Of a DNA stretch of 18,689 nt, positions 13,622 through 18,689 are shown one piece after another. The stretch is taken from the NCBI GenBank assembly GCA_029777225.1, contig JAKOSR010000007.1, positions 1 to 18,689 of the forward strand. The letters are read 5' to 3'. Every line of letters starts with the position of its first letter. Position 1 is the first letter of the stretch. The notes beneath the pieces are model-generated. The model searched no databases. It was not told where the DNA came from and saw nothing but the letters and a program-made list of their open reading frames with translations. This DNA comes from Chloroflexota bacterium (lineage in GTDB: Bacteria; Chloroflexota; Anaerolineae; Anaerolineales; Anaerolineaceae). A program made the position numbers and the translations under genes.

Positions 13622-14407
13622 ATGTTGGATACTGATGTGAAATTGGTTTATCAGCGCCCGGCCGGCTTGACTGACCGCGTGACGCATTATTGCCCTGGTT
13701 GCACGCATGGCGTGGCACATCGGTTAATTGCCGAAGTGTTGGAAGAGATGGGCGAGCTTGGCAATACCATCGGCGTGGCCCCCGTGGGTTGCGCGGTGTT
13801 CGCGTACAACTATTTTACGTTTGACTTCGTGGAAGCGCCGCATGGGCGGGCCCCCGCGATGGCAACTGGCATCAAACGCACATTACCCAACAAGATGGTG
13901 TTTACCTACCAAGGCGACGGCGACCTGGCTTCCATCGGGATGGGCGAGATTGTTGCCGCCGCGGCCCGTGGCGAGCAGTTCACCACCATTTTTATTAACA
14001 ACACCAACTACGGGATGACGGGCGGCCAAATGGCCCCCACCACGCTGCCTGGCCAGAAAACGACCTCCTCACCACTGGGGCGGGACGTGGAACGGCAGGG
14101 GTACCCCATCCGTACCGCGGAGTTGCTTTCCTCGCTGGACGGGGCGGCCTACATCGCCCGGCGTAGCCTGCATGATGCCCGGGGAATTCGCGCGGCTAAA
14201 AAGGCCTTGCGCGCCGCCTTTGAAGTGCAGAAGCAGGGGCTTGGGTTCTCCATGGTTGAGCTGCTTTCCATCTGCCCGACCAACTGGGGCATGAACACCG
14301 AGAACGCGAGGATTTGGCTGGCTGAACATATGTTGCCTTTCTATCCCGTGGGGGATTTCAAAGTCTCTCCGGTTGTCAAAAACTTCCTGGAAGGAGCAAA
14401 ACTGTAA
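13622..14407 (+). CDS. 2-oxoacid:ferredoxin oxidoreductase beta (TPP-binding) subunit
   Basis: The 261-residue TPP subunit has HYCPGCTHG (22-30), which supplies a conserved Cys pair, GVAPVGCAVF, and the TPP-Mg motif GDGDLASIG (98-106) closed by NNTNYGMTGGQMAPTT (126-141). The length matches beta subunits of VOR/KGOR enzymes without an extra ferredoxin domain. It binds the cofactor on which the 2-oxoacid is decarboxylated. Its stop TAA shares the final A with the ATG of the gamma subunit (TAATG), so the two are translationally coupled. Confidence 0.92.
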   Translation: MLDTDVKLVYQRPAGLTDRVTHYCPGCTHGVAHRLIAEVLEEMGELGNTIGVAPVGCAVFAYNYFTFDFVEAPHGRAPAMATGIKRTLPNKMVFTYQGDGDLASIGMGEIVAAAARGEQFTTIFINNTNYGMTGGQMAPTTLPGQKTTSSPLGRDVERQGYPIRTAELLSSLDGAAYIARRSLHDARGIRAAKKALRAAFEVQKQGLGFSMVELLSICPTNWGMNTENARIWLAEHMLPFYPVGDFKVSPVVKNFLEGAKL

Positions 14408-14943
14408 TGCAAACAGAAATCATAATTTCAGGTTTTGGCGGCCAGGGCACTCTCTACGCGGGCCAGCTGCTGGCTTATGCCGCGATGGATGAGGGCAAGC
14501 ATGTCACCTGGATTCCATCCTACGGCCCTGAAATGCGCGGGGGTACAGCAAACTGTACGGTGGTCATCTCGGACGATGAAATCGGTTCGCCCACGGTGCT
14601 AAACCCGACGGCAGTGCTGGTGATGAACCTGCCTTCGCTGGACAAGTATGAAAGCCTGGTGAAACCGGGCGGGTGGTTGATTGTGAACGAATCTATGGTC
14701 AACCGGACCCCGGACGCACCGAACGCGCATGTCATTCTTCTGCCGGCCAACGCCATCGCGCAGGAAATTGGCAACGAACGGGCCGCGAACATGGTCATGT
14801 TGGGAGCCTTGCAGGCCAACCTGCACCTGCTGCCGGAAGGCGCCCTGGAACGGGCACTACACGCGCATACAGCGGAACGTCTCAAAAAGTTTATTACCAT
14901 GAACATCCAGGCCCTGGCACGCGGCGCGGAATACGCCGCTTAG
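14407..14943 (+). CDS. 2-oxoacid:ferredoxin oxidoreductase gamma subunit
   Basis: The 178-residue gamma subunit has the usual opening IIISGFGGQGTLYAGQLLAYAA and the SYGPEMRGGTANCTVVIS segment (about residues 38-55), then MNLPSLDKYESLVKPGG and a C-terminal helix. It helps bind CoA and completes the acyl-CoA forming site. With the three preceding genes this makes a full four-subunit enzyme in one operon. A hairpin terminator begins 18 nt after its stop. Confidence 0.92.
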   Translation: MQTEIIISGFGGQGTLYAGQLLAYAAMDEGKHVTWIPSYGPEMRGGTANCTVVISDDEIGSPTVLNPTAVLVMNLPSLDKYESLVKPGGWLIVNESMVNRTPDAPNAHVILLPANAIAQEIGNERAANMVMLGALQANLHLLPEGALERALHAHTAERLKKFITMNIQALARGAEYAA

Positions 14944-14961
14944 GTAAAACGAGTTGAAACA

Positions 14962-14992
14962 CAGGGCGCCTGAGAAGGCGCCCTGACCTTTT
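14962..14992 (+). terminator. Rho-independent terminator of the VOR operon
   Basis: CAGGGCGCC (14962-14970) pairs perfectly with GGCGCCCTG (14977-14985) around a TGAGAA loop. Three bases later comes a short TTTT run (14989-14992). The U tract is weak but the stem is very GC-rich. Confidence 0.8.
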
Positions 14993-15003
14993 ACAGAGTT
15001 CAT

Positions 15004-15009
15004 TATAAT
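15004..15009 (+). promoter_or_regulatory. -10 box directly before the PH-like membrane protein
   Basis: A perfect TATAAT ends 11 nt before the ATG at 15021. Transcription would start at about 15016, leaving a leader of only a few nucleotides and no Shine-Dalgarno, so the message may be near-leaderless. Confidence 0.5.
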
Positions 15010-15020
15010 AATGGCCAGCC

Positions 15021-15902
15021 ATGAATGACGCGTTCACTCCCTCCAAACAGCTTGGAACCATCGTGTTGACCAGCCTGCTGGTCATCCTCGCGGGGGCGAT
15101 GTTGTTTTTGTTGGTGACCGGTTCCCGAGTGCCGCAGGATGCCACTTCGGGGTCGCGCATCAGCCTGGGCTTTGGCTTGTTAATCCCCATCATCTACCTC
15201 TTGAACCGGTTGTATGAACTCCTCACGCTGCAATATGAGCTTTCGCGCTCCGCCTTGGGCCTGCGCTGGGGGCTGCGCCAGGAAACCATCCCCCTGGAAA
15301 TGGTGAAATGGGTGCGACTGGCCACGGATTTTGATAACCGGCTCCCCCTGCCATTTTCCGCCCTGCCCGGGTGCGTGATTGGGCACCGTGCCATCAACGG
15401 GCTGGGGCAGGCGCGCTTTTTGGCGACAGAGAGGCAAAACCTGGTGATTATCGCGCTGGCGGAGCAGGCGGTGGTCATTTCCCCCAACGAGCCGGCCGCG
15501 TTCGTCCAACAATATGAACGCATTTATGAACTGGGCAGCCTTGAAAAAGTGCCTTTTAAAAGCACCGATGTGGGCACGCTTTGGCGGCTGGTGTGGGCGG
15601 ACAGGACCGCGCGGGGGCTCATCCTGCTGGGAGGGTTCACGACGGTTTTGCTGTGGGCGGTGGTGCTGGGGCTGGGCGCACGATACCCCCAGGTGACCTG
15701 GGTGACGCTTGAGAGCGTGCCGGCCAGCCAATTGCTATTGCTGGCCATATTGGGGAGCTTTACCTGGGCGATTGACTTGATTTTGGGGTTACTGTTGTAT
15801 CTGCTGCAGCGAATCAGCCCGGTGATGGTTTATTGCCTGTGGGGAATGGCAGCCTTGAGCAGTGTTTTGTTGATGCTGGCGGCCCTGCTGATGAGCCTGT
15901 GA
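15021..15902 (+). CDS. PH-domain-like multi-pass membrane protein
   Basis: The 293-residue protein has two N-terminal transmembrane helices (about 12-33, 48-66). A cytoplasm-sized segment of about 100 residues (70-168) follows, then three more helices (198-218, 236-262, 267-291). The middle segment begins YELSRSALGLRWG, continues with IPLEMVKWVR and ends VVISPNEPAAFVQ. This strand pattern and ending are like bacterial PH (YdbS/bPH-type) domains, in which the last text is 'hitP.dpe.fv..l'. The function is unknown; such proteins are often linked to envelope stress or lipid sensing. It sits between the VOR terminator and the LCP gene and has its own -10 box. No enzyme motif is visible. Confidence 0.65.
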   Translation: MNDAFTPSKQLGTIVLTSLLVILAGAMLFLLVTGSRVPQDATSGSRISLGFGLLIPIIYLLNRLYELLTLQYELSRSALGLRWGLRQETIPLEMVKWVRLATDFDNRLPLPFSALPGCVIGHRAINGLGQARFLATERQNLVIIALAEQAVVISPNEPAAFVQQYERIYELGSLEKVPFKSTDVGTLWRLVWADRTARGLILLGGFTTVLLWAVVLGLGARYPQVTWVTLESVPASQLLLLAILGSFTWAIDLILGLLLYLLQRISPVMVYCLWGMAALSSVLLMLAALLMSL

Positions 15903-15994
15903 AGCGGCGGGAGGCGCGAAATGGCAGACCAAAAGGGCGAGCGCGAGGATGCCTTGACGTATGGGACGATTGGGTGTTGATTCAACGCTGGTAT

Positions 15995-16002
15995 GCTATA
16001 AT
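15995..16002 (+). promoter_or_regulatory. Extended -10 promoter of the LCP gene
   Basis: The TATAAT at 15997-16002 follows a TG two bases upstream of it (TGC-TATAAT context, TG at 15994-15995), a classical extended -10 element. TTGATT at 15977-15982 is a possible but closely spaced -35. Transcription would start near 16009-16011. Confidence 0.55.
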
Positions 16003-16042
16003 TTTTTAACATGAGGGGTTTCCACAACTCCCAGAAATCACC

Positions 16043-17338
16043 ATGGAAAAGCGCCGCACCTTAACAGACAAACATCGCTTTTTGACCTGGATGGGATTGC
16101 TGCTGCTGGTGGTGCTGTGCGCCGGATGCTGGAAACCGTTCCAAAGGCTTTCAGGCGGGGAAGCACCCACGTCCGCTGCGCTCATGAGCTGGCCAACCGC
16201 CACCAGTACTCCGCCTCCACCCGCCACCCCCACGCCGACGCAAGTGATTTGGAATACGTTCGCGCCGCCGAGGTCGGTTTCAGTGACCGCAGTACCGGAC
16301 GAGGCCCCAAGGGTTCAGCTCCCGGAGGACACCCAGGTTTGGCTTTTGTTGGGGTCAGACCAGGAGTCGCCACTGATTGGGAGGACGCAGGCGTTTCACG
16401 TTCTGCTGATTAACGAGCGACTGGCCAAGGCAAGCGTCATCTCCATACCCGGGAACCTGATGGTTTACATTCCTGGCTATACCATGCAGCGGCTCAACGC
16501 GGCCTACGCATTGGGTGGAATGAATCTTGTAAGGGAGACCCTGGCATACAACTTCGGTCTGCGCCCAGACCGGTTCGTGGTCGCGCACCCCAATGAGTTT
16601 ACCTGGCTGGTGGATGACCTGGGGGGCGTGGATGTGAGCGTGTTGTATCCAATCCGGGATGCCTGCGGTGGGTTACCGGCCGGGTTGCATTCGATGAATG
16701 GGTCGAAAGCGTTGTGTTATGTTTCGTTTATTACTGACCAGGACGAAGTTAACCGGGTCAGAAGGCAGCAGCAAGTGCTGCAATTGCTCTTTACCAAGTT
16801 AGTGCAGAATGGCCGGCTTGTGAAATTGCCGATGATGTACGTCTCGTACATCGACAGGCTGGAGACGGACATCTCCCTGCTGGATTTGCTGCAAAGAGTC
16901 CCCCTGGCGTTGCGCTTGGGAGACCCCCAACGAATCAGTTACTTTATGCTTGGCTGGGAAGTGGTGACCGCCTGGGAGCTGCCCGACAATACGCAGACCA
17001 CGGTGTTGCTACCGGTTCAGCGGGAAGTGAGCGCGTTGCTGGCTGAGGCCGTGGCGGCAATCAGCGAACCTTCACCCCTGGGGCAGATTGTGTTGACCTA
17101 CGAAGCGCAGCTGACGCAGGCTGTGGCGGCAACCCAGACAGCCCAACCTGGGGCAGGTTATGTGACGCCTTACCCGACCTACCCGCCTGCCATGACCTCC
17201 ATGCCGATGTTAACCCCAATGGTTACAGCGACATACATCCCGACCGCCATTCTGCCCACCGCCATCGTGACCCAGGAACCTTATCCCATCGAGACCACGA
17301 TACCAACGGAAGAAACGCCATTCAACCCTTATCCGTAA
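16043..17338 (+). CDS. LytR-CpsA-Psr (LCP) family protein with altered signature residues
   Basis: The 431-residue protein has a hydrophobic N-terminus ending in LCAGC (Cys29), so it may be a lipoprotein or simply membrane anchored. A Pro/Thr linker (41-95) follows, then an LCP domain (about 97-330) and a Pro/Thr/Ile-rich tail. LCP enzymes attach glycopolymers from lipid carriers to peptidoglycan. The fold markers are clear: LLLGSD (101-106), LNAAYALGGMNLV, LVDDLGGVDVSV and NRVRRQQQVL (237-246). Key positions differ: the usual R-x-D after GSD is GRTQ, SIPRD is SIPGN (134-138), and YxRxR is YVSFI (226-230). Loss of these Arg/Asp residues, which bind the pyrophosphate lipid and metal in studied members, suggests reduced or changed activity. 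No Shine-Dalgarno precedes the ATG. The transglycosylase-like gene follows after 15 nt. Confidence 0.8.
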   Translation: MEKRRTLTDKHRFLTWMGLLLLVVLCAGCWKPFQRLSGGEAPTSAALMSWPTATSTPPPPATPTPTQVIWNTFAPPRSVSVTAVPDEAPRVQLPEDTQVWLLLGSDQESPLIGRTQAFHVLLINERLAKASVISIPGNLMVYIPGYTMQRLNAAYALGGMNLVRETLAYNFGLRPDRFVVAHPNEFTWLVDDLGGVDVSVLYPIRDACGGLPAGLHSMNGSKALCYVSFITDQDEVNRVRRQQQVLQLLFTKLVQNGRLVKLPMMYVSYIDRLETDISLLDLLQRVPLALRLGDPQRISYFMLGWEVVTAWELPDNTQTTVLLPVQREVSALLAEAVAAISEPSPLGQIVLTYEAQLTQAVAATQTAQPGAGYVTPYPTYPPAMTSMPMLTPMVTATYIPTAILPTAIVTQEPYPIETTIPTEETPFNPYP

Positions 17339-17353
17339 CGATTATTGGCACGA

Positions 17354-18689
17354 ATGAATGTAAACAAGACCCATCCAACCTTTATAAAAATCCTCAGAGT
17401 AATTCTGGTCTTTGGGTTGATTCTGGTTGGGTTGGGGCCTGTGCCGGTGAATTCAATCGCCTTACCCTCGGACGGTCCACAGCGGACCGTCACCCTGCAA
17501 ACGAACACGACCATTTACGAATGGTGGCTCCTCTCCTGGAAAACATCCCAGGTGGTTTGCCAAATGTATGTTGAGCATGAGTCCTGGCCGGACTCCAGTG
17601 AAGTGCTGTATTACTGCGGAAGCAGCATCCAAAGCCAATGGCTCAAAACCAAGGCTTGCGTGTATAGCGATGTCATCACGATGCCGCAGGAATGCAACGG
17701 ACTGTACCTCCACCTGGCGAATGTTACGGAAACCACCAAGGAAGTGCAGGTCAAATTGCCGGCCATGGAGGTGTTTGTCTCCGTTTCCGGCTGCAACCAG
17801 CAATCCCCGCAGCGGTATTGCACCGCGCTACCGTACCTAAGGCTGCAGGCGGTGGAGCCACTGCCCAACGAACAGGTTATCCAAATTTTGGGTAATATCA
17901 ACGGGCAACCCTTTAGCTGCCCTGGTGCCGCGTGTGACCTGCCGCTGACGCCAACTGGCATGCAAGGAATCACGGTCAATTTCTGGGCTGAATCCAGCTA
18001 CGGGGATGCCAGCGAAGTGTTCACGGCGCAGGTGAGGGTCATTCCGTGGGGTAATTTTGCCGACCCGGACGCCCCCTCGCCAGACAAGCCCATGTATTAT
18101 GTGGATGTGCTCAGCTCCCAATGGCAGGGCGAAACGCTTTCGGCCTGCTCGAGCATTTGGCAGGCTTTCCAACCGGTGGACGGACCACCAGCGTGGCTTT
18201 CCACCCCCAAATTGGAAGAAAACCTGGTCTCAAAGACGGGGTATTACCTACTGGCAGGTTCGTTAATCCAACAGGGACTGGTGGACGCGAAGGCGTGCCC
18301 GAATGCCGGCCTGGAGGGCAATGGGGCGGCGAATGCCTGTGGGATGGAAGCAGCCAGGCCCGTGGTTGAAGACTGGCAAAACCAGTTTGACTCTGAGATT
18401 ATCCGGGTGGCCGAGGATACCGGCATCCCCGCCCAGATGATGAAGAATATCTTCGGCCGGGAAAGCCAATTTTGGCCGGGCATTTATAACAACGTCCAGG
18501 AAGCCGGGCTTGGGCACCTGAGCGATGTGGGCGCGGACGCTGTGTTGCTGTGGAATCCCAGTTTTTACAGCCAATTCTGCCCACTCATCCTGGCGGAGGA
18601 AACCTGTCAACGTGGATTTGGCAACCTGGACCTCTCGCAACAGGAAATGCTGCGTGGGGCGCTTGTTCAGAAGGTAAATGCCAGCTGCC
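17354..18689 (+). CDS. Secreted Cys-rich protein with lytic-transglycosylase-like domain (3' end outside window)
   Basis: The frame is open from the ATG at 17354 to the right edge: 445 codons with no stop, so the C-terminus is missing. A basic start and a hydrophobic segment (residues 11-30) form a signal peptide or anchor. Residues 35-345 are an unrecognised, beta-rich, Cys-rich region (several Cys pairs such as CGSS, CSPG-type loops), likely disulphide bonded outside the cell. From about residue 350 comes a helical SLT/goose-lysozyme-like domain: EIIRVAEDTGIPAQMMKNI, then GRESQFWPG with the candidate catalytic Glu370, and AGLGHLSDVGAD, the equivalent of the 'G-L-x-Q-L' turn. It should cleave the glycan strand of peptidoglycan. 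It lies 15 nt after the LCP gene on the same strand with no Shine-Dalgarno. A second ATG at 17358 is in another frame. Confidence 0.75.
   Translation, partial: MNVNKTHPTFIKILRVILVFGLILVGLGPVPVNSIALPSDGPQRTVTLQTNTTIYEWWLLSWKTSQVVCQMYVEHESWPDSSEVLYYCGSSIQSQWLKTKACVYSDVITMPQECNGLYLHLANVTETTKEVQVKLPAMEVFVSVSGCNQQSPQRYCTALPYLRLQAVEPLPNEQVIQILGNINGQPFSCPGAACDLPLTPTGMQGITVNFWAESSYGDASEVFTAQVRVIPWGNFADPDAPSPDKPMYYVDVLSSQWQGETLSACSSIWQAFQPVDGPPAWLSTPKLEENLVSKTGYYLLAGSLIQQGLVDAKACPNAGLEGNGAANACGMEAARPVVEDWQNQFDSEIIRVAEDTGIPAQMMKNIFGRESQFWPGIYNNVQEAGLGHLSDVGADAVLLWNPSFYSQFCPLILAEETCQRGFGNLDLSQQEMLRGALVQKVNASC

Overview
The window most resembles a bacterial chromosome segment from Chloroflexota, probably Anaerolineae-like and anaerobic. 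This rests on gene style only: kelch proteins joined to LuxR helix-turn-helix domains, Pro/Thr-rich lipoprotein-like LCP proteins, a four-subunit ferredoxin-type 2-oxoacid oxidoreductase, and many short glycan-related operons. There is no rRNA or other marker gene, so the assignment is an inference. No tRNA, rRNA, CRISPR array, transposase or integrase was seen.

Layout. (1) 2-733: the 3' part of a membrane-associated family 2 glycosyltransferase, plus strand. (2) 880-2202 and 2274-2879: a secreted protein built from four roughly 100-residue repeats, closed by a strong terminator, then a lipoprotein with a carboxypeptidase-regulatory-like domain. (3) 8282 down to 2866, minus strand: a very tight four-gene operon (ATGA overlap, 1-nt gap, ATGA overlap). 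Its genes are a membrane-anchored LuxR/kelch protein, a fusion of an FAD oxidoreductase (UDP-galactopyranose mutase/amine-oxidase type) to a family 2 glycosyltransferase, a SAM methyltransferase with a zinc ribbon, and an AglD/LPG-synthase-type membrane protein. It looks like a surface-glycan locus with its own regulator. (4) 8372-9499, minus: a membrane-anchored M23 metallopeptidase just upstream of that operon. (5) 9631-10566, plus: a PlsC-like acyltransferase, ending 6 nt from a convergent thiolase (10573-11778, minus). (6) 11779-12250: a 472-nt intergenic region rich in repeats: four copies of a 7-mer in two orientations, a 14-bp palindrome, and a 38-bp imperfect direct repeat. (7) 12251-14943, plus: a complete delta-alpha-beta-gamma 2-oxoacid:ferredoxin oxidoreductase operon (VorB-type alpha subunit), closed by a terminator. 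(8) 15021-18689, plus: a PH-domain-like membrane protein, an LCP-family protein that has lost several signature residues, and an incomplete secreted protein with a lytic-transglycosylase-like domain.

How it fits together. Regions 1, 3, 4 and 8 concern the cell surface: glycosyl transfer, glycan modification, membrane translocation or lipid modification, and peptidoglycan cleavage. The VOR operon oxidises branched-chain or other 2-oxoacids to acyl-CoA with ferredoxin as acceptor, and the divergent thiolase could act on acyl-CoAs. This suggests amino-acid fermentation or degradation.

The most unusual unit is the LuxR-transmembrane-kelch protein, whose stop codon overlaps the start of the glycan enzymes. 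I read it as a possible one-component outside-to-DNA sensor that reports on the surface glycan made by its own operon. That is inference, not demonstrated.
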